Of a stretch of DNA of 64,000 nucleotides, positions 54,958-62,995 are shown one piece after another. The stretch's first letter is position 1. The number at the start of each line of letters is the position of its first letter. The translations under genes and the position numbers were made by a program. Below the pieces are notes generated by a model. The model ran no database searches, was not told the origin of the DNA, and saw only the letters and a list, made by a program, of their open reading frames with translations. Source of the DNA: Acidaminococcus fermentans DSM 20731 (lineage in GTDB: Bacteria > Bacillota > Negativicutes > Acidaminococcales > Acidaminococcaceae); contig NC_013740.1 in the NCBI RefSeq assembly GCF_000025305.1, positions 558,001-622,000 on the forward strand, in the 5' to 3' direction.

Positions 54958-56091
54958 ATGAACGGAAAAAAGAAGCTGCAGCGGGTCCTGGCAATGGCTG
55001 TGCTGGGGATGACCTGTGCCCTGGGGGTATTTGGGGCAGAGGCCCAGGCGGCTCCACAGACGAAACAGGCTAAGGCAGCCGTCCAGACGAAGGAACAGGG
55101 AGGAAGTCCATTGAAACTGACAAAGGAATGGGATAAGGTATTTCCAGAAAGCAAAGAAGTGAATCATCGGAAAGTGACGTTCCGCAATCGGTATGGCATC
55201 GAGCTGGCTGCCGATCTGTACGAGCCGAAAAATGTGAAGGGCAAACTGGCCGCTATCGCCGTCAGCGGACCTTTTGGGGCGGTCAAGGAGCAGGCTTCCG
55301 GTCTGTATGCCCAGGAAATGGCCAAACGGGGCTTTTTGACTATCGCCTTCGATCCCTCCTTTACGGGCGAGAGCGGGGGTGTGAACGGGGTGCGCAATGT
55401 GGCGTCTCCGGACATCAATACCGAAGATTTTTCCGCTGCGGTGGATTTCCTGTCCAATGAAAAAGACGTGGACCCCAACCGGATCGGCCTGATTGGCATC
55501 TGCGGCTGGGGCGGCATGGCACTTAACGATGCGGCCATCGATACCCGGGTCAAGGCCACGGTGGTTTCCACCATGTACGATATGAGCCGGGTGATGGCCA
55601 ACGGATATTTCGATTATACGAAAGATGCCGCCACCCTGAAAAAGGAGCGGATGGTAAGTCGCAGGGCTCTCAATGCCCAGCGGACGGAAGACTTCCGCAC
55701 GGGTACGTTCAAACGGGCCGGAGGCGTGGTGGATCCGTTACCGGCCGATGCTCCCCAGTTCGTGAAAGATTACTATGCCTACTACAAGACGAAACGCGGG
55801 TACCATCCCCGCAGCCTGAATTCCAACGAAGGCTGGAATGCCACTAGTGCCCTGTCCTTCATGAATATGCCGCTGCTTTCCTATGCGGATGAAATCGAAA
55901 GTGCCGTGCTGGTCATCCACGGGGAAAAGGCCCATTCCCGGTACTTCGGAGAAGATGCTTTCAAGAAGCTGAAAGGCGATAACAAAGAACTGCTGATCAT
56001 CCCGGGGGCCAATCATACGGATCTCTACGACAATCTGGAAAAGATTCCCTTCGATACAATGACGGCATTCTTCCAGAAGTATTTGAAGTGA
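54958..56091 (+). CDS. Exported alpha/beta hydrolase (dienelactone-hydrolase-like)
   Basis: 377 residues from ATG 54958, with AAAGAGGTG upstream. A cleaved signal peptide (LAMAVLGMTCALGVFGAEAQA) sends it out of the cytoplasm. The fold follows YcjY-type hydrolases: strand FRNRYGIELAADLYEP, oxyanion region VSGPFGAVKEQ, nucleophile-elbow GLIGICGWGGMAL where C182 occupies the nucleophile region rather than GxSxG, and late histidine in PGANHTDLYD. Substrate unknown; surrounding genes suggest electrophile or quinone handling. The pseudogene at 61.5-62.4 kb holds the C-terminal half of a paralogue. Followed by a hairpin at 56115-56137. Confidence 0.82.
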   Translation: MNGKKKLQRVLAMAVLGMTCALGVFGAEAQAAPQTKQAKAAVQTKEQGGSPLKLTKEWDKVFPESKEVNHRKVTFRNRYGIELAADLYEPKNVKGKLAAIAVSGPFGAVKEQASGLYAQEMAKRGFLTIAFDPSFTGESGGVNGVRNVASPDINTEDFSAAVDFLSNEKDVDPNRIGLIGICGWGGMALNDAAIDTRVKATVVSTMYDMSRVMANGYFDYTKDAATLKKERMVSRRALNAQRTEDFRTGTFKRAGGVVDPLPADAPQFVKDYYAYYKTKRGYHPRSLNSNEGWNATSALSFMNMPLLSYADEIESAVLVIHGEKAHSRYFGEDAFKKLKGDNKELLIIPGANHTDLYDNLEKIPFDTMTAFFQKYLK

Positions 56092-56114
56092 TTTGCGGTA
56101 ACGCAATACAGCAG

Positions 56115-56137
56115 GGGTCGATCGTTTTGATCGACCC
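56115..56137 (+). terminator. Hairpin after the alpha/beta hydrolase gene
   Basis: GGGTCGATC, GTTTT loop, GATCGACCC; a 9-bp perfect stem with no T-run after it, so its role as terminator is uncertain. Confidence 0.45.
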
Positions 56138-56149
56138 GCTTCCATTGTC

Positions 56150-56216
56150 ATACGGTTTATGTATGGAATGGCCAACCCAATAAGCATTTCATTTTCCCGT
56201 ATGTTTCTGTTATGTT
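56150..56216 (+). promoter_or_regulatory. LysR-type promoter, alcohol dehydrogenase gene
   Basis: ATAC-N7-GTAT (56150-56164), AATAAGCATT (56179-56188), TGT-extended TATGTT (56211-56216). Spacing 29 and 61 bp from the dyad start. Confidence 0.78.
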
Positions 56217-56261
56217 GGTAGTATTGGAAAAAGAATTGCTGATTACAAAGGAGAGAATATC

Positions 56262-57431
56262 ATGTTAGGAAATTTCACCTACTGCAACCCTACGAAACTG
56301 TACTTCGGTAAGGATGCCCTGCAGAACCTGCCGGCTGAACTGGCCAAGTATGGCAAGAAGGTGGTCCTGGTCTACGGGAGCGGTTCCATCAAAAAGAACG
56401 GCATCTATGATGCGGTGACGAAGATTTTGGCGGAAGCCGGCAAGGACGTGGCCGAAATCGCCGGCGTTATGTCCAACCCCACCATCCACAAGCTGCGGGA
56501 AGGCATCGCCATTGCCCGGAAGCACGGCGCTGATTTCATCCTGGCCGTGGGCGGCGGTTCCGTCATCGACTATTCCAAGGCTCTGTCCGTTTCTGTGAAC
56601 TGCGACGAAGACCCCTGGGAAAAATATTTCGTGAGATTTGAAGAACCCACCTGCGAGACCATTCCTGTGGGCACGGTGCTGACCATGGTGGGGACCGGCT
56701 CGGAAATGAATGCCGGGGCCGTCATCACCTATCCGGAAAAGAAGCTGAAGATGGGCAAGGTATTCGCCGATGAAAAAATCATGCCCCGGTTCTCCATCCT
56801 GAACCCGGTCTATACCATGACCCTGCCCAAGTACCAGATGGTGGCCGGTATCTATGACATCTTCAACCATATCTGCGAGCAGTATTTCTCCGGCACGGAT
56901 GACAACACCAGCGATTACCTGGCCGAAGGCCTCATGCGCAATGTGGTGGAAGCCAGCCGGACTGCCGTCAAGAATCCCCAGGATTACGAAGCCCGGTCCA
57001 ACCTGATGTGGGATGCCACCTGGGCCCTGAACACCCTGATTGCCAAGGGAAAATCCACAGATTGGATGGTCCACATGCTGGGCCAGGCTGCCGGGGGTGT
57101 TACCAATGCCACCCATGGCATGACTCTGGCTGCCGTTTCCCTGCCTTACTACCGGTTCATCCTGAAGGACGGGCTGCCCAAATTCGTGCGGTTCGCCAAA
57201 GTGGTATGGGATGTGCGGCCGGAAGGCAAGACCGATGAGGAAATCGCCAAGGAAGGGCTGGAAAAGATGGAAGACTGGATGCAGCAGCTGGGTCTGGTAC
57301 TGCACCTGAAAGATCTGGGCGCCACGGAAGACATGCTGGACGACCTGGTGAACGGTACGCTGATCCTGACCGGCGGCTACCGGGTACTGACGAAAGAAGA
57401 AATCCGGGAAATCTTCCGCCGGGCGATGTGA
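56262..57431 (+). CDS. Iron-containing alcohol dehydrogenase (YqhD/butanol dehydrogenase-like)
   Basis: 389 residues. NAD(P)-binding GGGS at 97-100, metal ligands D199, H203, H271 and H285 with the spacing of YqhD, and SNPTIHKLREG near the cofactor ribose. Such enzymes reduce aldehydes such as butanal, acrolein, malondialdehyde or methylglyoxal with NAD(P)H. AAAGGAGAG precedes ATG. In the LysR-box regulon, so aldehyde detoxification is the most economical reading. Single gene ended by a strong terminator. Confidence 0.9.
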   Translation: MLGNFTYCNPTKLYFGKDALQNLPAELAKYGKKVVLVYGSGSIKKNGIYDAVTKILAEAGKDVAEIAGVMSNPTIHKLREGIAIARKHGADFILAVGGGSVIDYSKALSVSVNCDEDPWEKYFVRFEEPTCETIPVGTVLTMVGTGSEMNAGAVITYPEKKLKMGKVFADEKIMPRFSILNPVYTMTLPKYQMVAGIYDIFNHICEQYFSGTDDNTSDYLAEGLMRNVVEASRTAVKNPQDYEARSNLMWDATWALNTLIAKGKSTDWMVHMLGQAAGGVTNATHGMTLAAVSLPYYRFILKDGLPKFVRFAKVVWDVRPEGKTDEEIAKEGLEKMEDWMQQLGLVLHLKDLGATEDMLDDLVNGTLILTGGYRVLTKEEIREIFRRAM

Positions 57432-57449
57432 GCGGAGCAGCCACCACCA

Positions 57450-57477
57450 GTCTCTGGTCACTAGTCAGCAGCATAAG
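57450..57477 (+). repeat. Heptamer element, copy 8
   Basis: GTCTCTG, GTCACTA, GTCAGCA, cap GCATAAG then GAAAAATCCGCC, which is the left arm of the terminator at 57482. Confidence 0.7.
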
Positions 57478-57481
57478 GAAA

Positions 57482-57508
57482 AATCCGCCTTCGGGCGGAT
57501 TTTTTTTT
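57482..57508 (+). terminator. rho-independent terminator of the alcohol dehydrogenase gene
   Basis: AATCCGCC, TTCG loop, GGCGGATT, then a T-run. A second GC-rich hairpin, GGGCGGGTC/GACCCGCCC (57511-57533), follows. Confidence 0.88.
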
Positions 57509-57555
57509 GCGGGCGGGTCAAGGCGACCCGCCCCAGGAGTGCTGAAATGGATAGG

Positions 57556-57622
57556 ATACGTTTTTTGTATGGATAGGATGATCGAATAAGCATTGGTTTT
57601 CCTGCCCCGTTTCTGGTATGCT
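57556..57622 (+). promoter_or_regulatory. LysR-type promoter, MBL-fold gene
   Basis: ATAC-N7-GTAT (57556-57570), AATAAGCATT (57585-57594), TGG-extended TATGCT (57617-57622). Same 29 and 61 bp spacing. Confidence 0.78.
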
Positions 57623-57665
57623 TGAAATGCTGAAAAAGATTTTATCAGGAAGGAACCCATACCCT

Positions 57666-58787
57666 ATGACGAGACGTGAATTCATCCTGGCCTGTCTGGG
57701 CCTTTTGGCCGCTACCGCGGCGGGCGGAGTCTACCGGTATCTGCATCTGCCCCAGTTCGGCGAGCTGCCCACCGGCGACCGGCTGCGGCGCATGCAGGCT
57801 TCCCCCCATTACCACGGGGACCATTTCGAGAACCTGGTACCGGTGCCGGTCATGTCGCAGAAAGAAGGAGAACGGGAAAATCGTTTCACGGCCACCTGGA
57901 AATTCCTGTTCGGTGATAAAAAGGGGCTCTGGCCCGACGGGTCCCTGCCTTCGGAAAAGACGAACCTGAAGGCCCTGCCCCGGCAGCAGGACGCCGTGGT
58001 GTGGCTGGGCCATTCCAGCTTTTACGTGCAGCTGGGCGGGTACCGCATCCTCATCGACCCGGTGTTCAGCAGCTTCGCTTCCCCCCTCTGGTTCGTGAAC
58101 AAGGCTTTTCCCGGTTCCAACGTGTATACGGCCGATGATTTCCCGGACATTGATGTGCTGGCAATCAGCCACGACCACTGGGATCACCTGGATTACCCTA
58201 CGGTGAAGGCTCTTCTGCCTAAGGTCCGTCAGGTGGTCTGCCCCCTGGGTGTGGGTGCCTATCTGGAGCAGTGGGGCTTTGCTCCCAAGATCATCCACGA
58301 GGAGGACTGGGATACGGAGATCCGGCTGGCAGATACGCTGACGGTCCACATCCTGCCCTCCCAGCATTTTTCGGGACGTTTCTTAAAACAGAACCCCACG
58401 CTGTGGTGCGGCATGGCTTTTCTCACCCCGGAACGCAGCCTCTACTATACGGGGGATGGGGGCTACGGCAGTCATTTCAAGGCCATTGGGAAAAAGTTCG
58501 GCGGGTTCGATTGTGTGCTGGCGGAAAACGGGCAGTACAACCTGGCCTGGCATGCCATCCACATGCTGCCGGAAGAAACGGCCCGGGCCGCAGAAGACGT
58601 GGGAGCAAAACTGGTCATTCCCGCTCACAACAGCAAATTCGCCCTGGCCCGTCATCCCTGGCAGGAACCCATGGAAAAACTGCGGCAAGCCAGCCGGGGG
58701 AAAGCGTACCGCCTGTTGACCCCGGAAATCGGGGCCCTGGTGCTGTTGGACAGACCGTCCGATTCCGGGGCGTGGTGGAAAGGGTAA
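57666..58787 (+). CDS. Exported metallo-beta-lactamase-fold hydrolase (UlaG/NAPE-PLD-like)
   Basis: 373 residues from ATG 57666. An ATG-like start at 57618 in frame is ruled out because it lies on the -10 element. The N-terminus TRREFILACLGLLAATAAGG resembles a twin-arginine signal, so the protein may be exported folded with its metals. Zinc motif ISHDHWDH (H169, H171, D173, H174), then GDGGYGSHF and PAHNSKF complete the site. The family includes phospholipases D acting on N-acyl-ethanolamines and lactonases; substrate here unknown. Member of the LysR-box regulon. Convergent LysR gene ends 2 nt away. Confidence 0.82.
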   Translation: MTRREFILACLGLLAATAAGGVYRYLHLPQFGELPTGDRLRRMQASPHYHGDHFENLVPVPVMSQKEGERENRFTATWKFLFGDKKGLWPDGSLPSEKTNLKALPRQQDAVVWLGHSSFYVQLGGYRILIDPVFSSFASPLWFVNKAFPGSNVYTADDFPDIDVLAISHDHWDHLDYPTVKALLPKVRQVVCPLGVGAYLEQWGFAPKIIHEEDWDTEIRLADTLTVHILPSQHFSGRFLKQNPTLWCGMAFLTPERSLYYTGDGGYGSHFKAIGKKFGGFDCVLAENGQYNLAWHAIHMLPEETARAAEDVGAKLVIPAHNSKFALARHPWQEPMEKLRQASRGKAYRLLTPEIGALVLLDRPSDSGAWWKG

Positions 58788-58789
58788 GT

Positions 58790-59617
58790 CTACAATCCCA
58801 GTTTCAGCCGCTTCGCCAGCTTCTTCTCACAGCAGGCGTAATAGGTGATTTGCACGCAGGGGTCGTCGATGGGGACCACCACCCGGTCCGGGGGCGGCCC
58901 TTCCCGGCGCAGACTCAGGTCGGTGACGAAAGAGGGCAGGATGGAGAACTTCACCAGTTCGTTGAAGGCTTCGTTATCCTGGACCAGGAATTTCGTACGG
59001 GGCATGGCCTGCTTCACGATGGGGCCCCAGAAACCCAGGTTAGGACGCAGCAGCATGGTCTCTCCGTCCAGGTCGGCCAGGTGCAGGCTCTTCCGGTTGG
59101 CCAGGGGATGGGCGGGCGGCAGGGTGAAGTACAGATGTTCTTCACCCAGCTTGCGGCAGAGAAGCTTCGGGTCCTTCGGAGCGAAGGGTAGCACCACCAG
59201 CTGGTAGGTGTGGTCTTCCAGGCTTTTCTGCAGACGGTCCAGATTCCGAATTTCGGACGTGATGGTCATATCCGGACAGGCGGCAGAGATTTGGGGTAGC
59301 AGGGTCCACAGAGGCGCCGGGGCACAGGAACCCACGAAGATCGTATGCCGGGCCCGTTCCTGGGCCACCAGTTTTTCCTTCATATCCAGGGCGTCTTCCA
59401 CCACTTTCCGGGCGTATTCCACGGCCAGTTCCCCGTTTTCGTTCAACACGATCCGGTTCTTCTGCCGGGTAAACAGGGGCACGGATAGCTCGGCTTCCAG
59501 GCGTTGCATGGAGCGGCTCAGGGCCGGCTGGGAAAGATGGAGTTCCTCGGCTGCGGCGGAAAGGGTGCCGCAGCGGGCAAAAGTCAGCAGCTGTTCCAGC
59601 TGATTCAATTCAAGCAT
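58790..59617 (-). CDS. LysR-family regulator 2
   Basis: 275 residues from the minus-strand ATG at 59617, preceded by AGAGGTG; the reading frame opens further out but adds a non-conserved lead. Helix-turn-helix GTLSAAAEELHLSQPALSRSM, then an effector domain (IFVGSCAPAPLWTLLP). It is divergent from the first aldo-keto reductase gene, the usual place for a LysR target, with a TATG-N7-CATA dyad in between (59673-59687). A likely -10 is TACACT at 59642-59637. One of two candidate regulators of the island. Confidence 0.9.
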   Translation of the reverse strand: MLELNQLEQLLTFARCGTLSAAAEELHLSQPALSRSMQRLEAELSVPLFTRQKNRIVLNENGELAVEYARKVVEDALDMKEKLVAQERARHTIFVGSCAPAPLWTLLPQISAACPDMTITSEIRNLDRLQKSLEDHTYQLVVLPFAPKDPKLLCRKLGEEHLYFTLPPAHPLANRKSLHLADLDGETMLLRPNLGFWGPIVKQAMPRTKFLVQDNEAFNELVKFSILPSFVTDLSLRREGPPPDRVVVPIDDPCVQITYYACCEKKLAKRLKLGL

Positions 59618-59672
59618 CGTTTTCACCTCTTCTGTCAGTGTAGCACAGAAGAGTTTTTTTTGAAAGTTGTAG

Positions 59673-59739
59673 TATGCATAAAACATATACTGCTCTGTGA
59701 AACGAGAACTGTACTCTGTAGGAAAAATGCACTATGATA
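59673..59739 (+). promoter_or_regulatory. Candidate LysR-type promoter, first aldo-keto reductase gene
   Basis: TATG-N7-CATA (59673-59687), also a T-N11-A dyad but a different sequence from the other five; TATGAT (59734-59739) lies again 61 bp from its start. The ATAAGCATT half is missing. Confidence 0.45.
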
Positions 59740-59805
59740 ATACCTGTCAGAAAGAGAACAACAAAAAGAATCCAACGTTTAAGTTATAATGAAAGGATGA
59801 TTTCC

Positions 59806-60657
59806 ATGGAATACACAACGTTAGCGAACGGCGTCAAGGCGCCTCTCCTGGGGCTGGGCACGTTCCAGCTGAGCCTTAAAGATACGGAACGCTCCGTTTA
59901 TGAAGCCATCCGCTGCGGATATCTCATGATCGATACTGCCAACGGCTATCTGAATGAAACGGCGGTGGGCAAGGCCATTACCCGGGCCATCGGGGAAGGT
60001 CTGGTGAAACGGGAAGATCTGTTCATTTCCACCAAACTGTGGCCTACGGTTTATGAAAGCAAGAACGCCGTCACCGATACCCTGGACCGGTTGGGACTGG
60101 ATTATGTGGATCTGCTGTTCATCCACCAGCCGGCAGGCAATTTCGTGGCGGGCTATCAGAACATCGAACGGGCGTACAAAGAAGGGAAAGCCCGGGCTCT
60201 GGGCATTTCCAACTTCCACGATGCCAAACTGGAAAAACTGCTGGCAGCGGCAGAAATCAAGCCCCATGTAATCCAGCTGGAAACCCATCCGTACTTCGCC
60301 CATCACGCGCAGATGGACCGGCTGAAGGAATATGGCACGAAGCTCATGGGCTGGTATCCCCTGGGCCATGGGGACGCGGGGCTGATCCATGAATCGGTAT
60401 TCGGGAAGCTGGCGGAAAAATATGGCAAGAGCCCTGTCCAGGCCATCCTGCGCTGGGCGGTGCAGATGGATGTGCTGACCATTCCCGGTTCTAAAAATCC
60501 GGACCATGTACGGTCCAACTTCGACATCTTTGATTTTGCCCTGACGGAGGCAGACATGCAGGAAATCGCCAAACTGGATGGTACGAAACGGTATTATACG
60601 GCCAGTGATGCCCTGGAAGAGCAGTATGCCCAGATGCATCTGCCCTTTGAGAGATAA
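59806..60657 (+). CDS. Aldo-keto reductase 1
   Basis: 283 residues from ATG 59806, with AAAGGA 8 nt upstream. The catalytic tetrad is D43, Y48, K77 and H107 (MIDTANGY, STKLW, FIHQP) in a TIM barrel; the NADP loop PGSKNPDHVRSNF closes it. It reduces aldehydes or ketones, of the DkgA/2,5-diketo-gluconate type that also handles methylglyoxal. The second reductase starts 25 nt after its stop, with GAGAGGAG between, so they form an operon that once continued into the MATE gene. Confidence 0.9.
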   Translation: MEYTTLANGVKAPLLGLGTFQLSLKDTERSVYEAIRCGYLMIDTANGYLNETAVGKAITRAIGEGLVKREDLFISTKLWPTVYESKNAVTDTLDRLGLDYVDLLFIHQPAGNFVAGYQNIERAYKEGKARALGISNFHDAKLEKLLAAAEIKPHVIQLETHPYFAHHAQMDRLKEYGTKLMGWYPLGHGDAGLIHESVFGKLAEKYGKSPVQAILRWAVQMDVLTIPGSKNPDHVRSNFDIFDFALTEADMQEIAKLDGTKRYYTASDALEEQYAQMHLPFER

Positions 60658-60682
60658 TCGGATTAGAGAGGAGTCAAGCACG

Positions 60683-61531
60683 ATGGAATTTGTAACGCTG
60701 AACAATGGTGTCAAGATGCCCCAGCTGGGGTACGGGGTCTATCAGACCAGACCGGAAGAAACGGAAAAAGCCGTGGGAACGGCCCTGGAACTGGGCTATC
60801 GGCTGATCGATACCGCTGCCTCCTACGGCAACGAAGAAGGGGTTGGGGCTGCCATCAAACAAAGCGGCATTCCCCGTAAGGACCTGTTCGTCACCACAAA
60901 ACTGTGGGTGCAGGATCACGGCTATGACAATACCCTGAAGGCTTTCGATACTTCCATGAAAAAGCTGGGGCTGGATTACCTGGACCTGTATCTGATCCAC
61001 AAACCCTACAGCGATTACTACGGGTCCTGGCGGGCCATGGAACGGCTGTATAGAGAAGGCCACATCCGGGCCATCGGGGTCACCAGTTTCTGGAACGAAC
61101 GGCTGGCCGACCTGTTCAACTGCAACGAAATCAAACCGGCTGTGAACCAGATCGAGACCAATGTGTGGAACCAGAAATGGGCGGAAGAAGCCTTCATGAA
61201 GCAGCAGGGCATCCAACAGGAAGCCTGGGCACCTTTTACTGAAGGGGCCAATCACGTCTTTACGAACCCGGTCCTGCAGGAAATCGCCCGTAAGCATGGT
61301 AAGACCACTGGCCAGGTGATGCTGCGCTGGCTGCTACAGCGGGGCATCGTGGTCATCCCCAAATCCGTCCATAAAGAACGAATGCAGGAGAACCTGGATG
61401 TATTCGATTTCCAGCTGGATGAGGCCGATATGCAGGCCATCCGCAGCCTGGATACGAAGACCAGCCCCATTTATGATGAAATGGATCCCCAGAGAGCTCT
61501 GTTCATCGGCAAGATGAAGATCCATGACTGA
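60683..61531 (+). CDS. Aldo-keto reductase 2
   Basis: 282 residues from ATG 60683. Tetrad D43, Y48, K73 and H106 (LIDTAASYGNE, TTKLW, LIHKPYSDY) and the NADP motif IPKSVHKERMQENL are present. Closest in style to the YvgN/DkgA group acting on glyoxals and small aldehydes. It differs clearly from reductase 1, so the pair is not a recent duplication. The MATE remnant begins within its last codons (8-nt overlap). Confidence 0.9.
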   Translation: MEFVTLNNGVKMPQLGYGVYQTRPEETEKAVGTALELGYRLIDTAASYGNEEGVGAAIKQSGIPRKDLFVTTKLWVQDHGYDNTLKAFDTSMKKLGLDYLDLYLIHKPYSDYYGSWRAMERLYREGHIRAIGVTSFWNERLADLFNCNEIKPAVNQIETNVWNQKWAEEAFMKQQGIQQEAWAPFTEGANHVFTNPVLQEIARKHGKTTGQVMLRWLLQRGIVVIPKSVHKERMQENLDVFDFQLDEADMQAIRSLDTKTSPIYDEMDPQRALFIGKMKIHD

Positions 61532-62434
61532 CAGTTTCCTGAAGGGGCCGCTGGCAGGCAAACTTTTTCGCTTTGCCCTGCCGGTGGCCTTCACCATTAT
61601 CTGTGAGCAGCTGGTCAATGCCACGGATGTGCTCATTTGGGGGAATTTCGTGGGGGCGGATGCTATGGCGGCAGTGGGCAATGACATGCCCGTGATTTCC
61701 CGCTGATCTCTCTGCTGGTAGGCCTTTCTCGGGGGTCCAACGTCCTGCTGGCCCAGGCCATCGGCGGAGGGAATAAGGCCGCTGCACGGAAAATCCTGCA
61801 TACGTCTCTGCTGTTTTCCGTACTGATCGGCGGCGCGTTCACCCTGGTGGGGGAGAGCATCACAAAGGCGGCCAGCCAGACGGACAAACGGATCAAGGCC
61901 GTTGCCACCCTGTCCATGTTCAACAGCGGCCGGGTACGGAGAAACGGTTTCCAGGACAAACAGATCGGTACCATCCAGCAGCGACTGGCAGAAGCTTCCG
62001 AAGCCCGCAACGAGGAATTGAAGGGGCATGTGGAATACGTAGGGTTCCTTCCGCCTCACAAAGATGATGCTGAACTGAGAAAAATCATGGAAGCCCAGCC
62101 GGAAGGACTGTACAAGGACGGCATCGATTACTACGGCTTATCTTACCGTTCGTCCCGGGCTACGGGCAGCTACACGAAGGAATTCTTCCTGAAGCTGATG
62201 ACCTTCGATGTGGAAGACCATATGGATCTGATCAACCAGCCGCTGCTCATGGTAGCCGGCAGCGCCGCAGACACCCTGTACATGACGGAAGATGCCTTCA
62301 AGAAGGCAACGAATGCCAAAGACAAGGAACTGTACCTGATCCCCGGCGCCAGCCACATCAAGACCTACTGGCAGCCTGATTATGTGAAACAGGAATTGGC
62401 CAAGTTCGAGGAATTCTTCGGGAAGAACCTGTAA
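61524..62434 (+). pseudogene. MATE transporter / alpha/beta hydrolase chimera, frameshifted
   Basis: 61524-61706 encodes the start of a MATE-family efflux protein (LFRFALPVAFTIICEQLVNA) and stops at TGA 61704-61706. Adding one T after TCCC near 61701 would restore VISLLISLLVGLS, so a single-base deletion is likely. The MATE sequence then continues in the other frame (SNVLLAQAIGGGN to about FTLVGE, near 61854). It runs without a stop into the C-terminal half of a YcjY-type hydrolase (TDKRIKAVATLSMFNSGRVR to the TAA at 62434). The hydrolase lacks its first half, including the nucleophile; the late histidine in PGASHIKTYW remains. Two events are implied: a deletion joining two genes and a frameshift. 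A product from 61847 could still be made but should be inactive. Confidence 0.8.
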
Positions 62435-62444
62435 AATCCCAACC

Positions 62445-62511
62445 ATACACTTTCCGTATATTGCACAAAACCAAATAAGCATTTTATATTGTAGCAGAGG
62501 TGTGCTATGCT
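62445..62511 (+). promoter_or_regulatory. LysR-type promoter, cupin-flavodoxin genes
   Basis: ATAC-N7-GTAT (62445-62459), AATAAGCATT (62474-62483), TGC-extended TATGCT (62506-62511). Spacing 29 and 61 bp. Confidence 0.8.
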
Positions 62512-62560
62512 GTAGCCAACGGATAAAGAATCGCCGGATTTCTTGAAGGAGGAAAGAACG

Positions 62561-62980
62561 ATGGATCTGAAAGAAATGCTGAAACATACGCCTTTTGGGC
62601 TGGGCGAGGAAAATACGGCCTATGCCCAATATTTCGACGGCAAGAGTTATTTGGATATGCTGACCACGGAACAGGTGCCCACGGCTGTGGTGAATTTCGA
62701 ACCGGGCTGCCGGAACCACTGGCACATCCACCATGCCACAAAGGGTGGCGGGCAGATGCTGATTGTCACCGCCGGCCGGGGCTGGTACCAGGAATGGGGG
62801 CAGCCGGCACGGGAACTGAAACCGGGCGATGTGGTGAACATCCCGCCGGAAGTGAAGCACTGGCACGGCGCTGCCAAGGATTGTGCCTTCCAGCATCTGG
62901 CCCTGGAAGTACCCGGTGAAGGCTGCAGCAACGAATGGTGCGAAGCCGTGGATCCGGACGAATACAACAAGCTGAAATAA
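62561..62980 (+). CDS. Cupin-domain protein
   Basis: 139 residues from ATG 62561, with AAGGAGG upstream. Single small beta-barrel with metal histidines in NHWHIHH (H53, H55) and KHWHG (H100, H102) around GWYQEWGQPARELKPGDVV. Similar cupins sit beside carboxymuconolactone decarboxylase-like proteins, reductases and flavodoxins in many anaerobes; their reaction is generally unknown. Cytoplasmic. The flavodoxin lipoprotein gene starts 15 nt downstream, so the two form an operon. Confidence 0.87.
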   Translation: MDLKEMLKHTPFGLGEENTAYAQYFDGKSYLDMLTTEQVPTAVVNFEPGCRNHWHIHHATKGGGQMLIVTAGRGWYQEWGQPARELKPGDVVNIPPEVKHWHGAAKDCAFQHLALEVPGEGCSNEWCEAVDPDEYNKLK

Positions 62981-62995
62981 GGGGAAGAAACCACA

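Noticed and set aside
59785-59790. TATAAT just before aldo-keto reductase 1
   Set aside because: It is 16 nt from the ATG, which would start transcription inside the ribosome site; TATGAT at 59734 fits better.
60683-61531. The two aldo-keto reductases as a recent duplication
   Set aside because: They share only family motifs and differ in most other residues.
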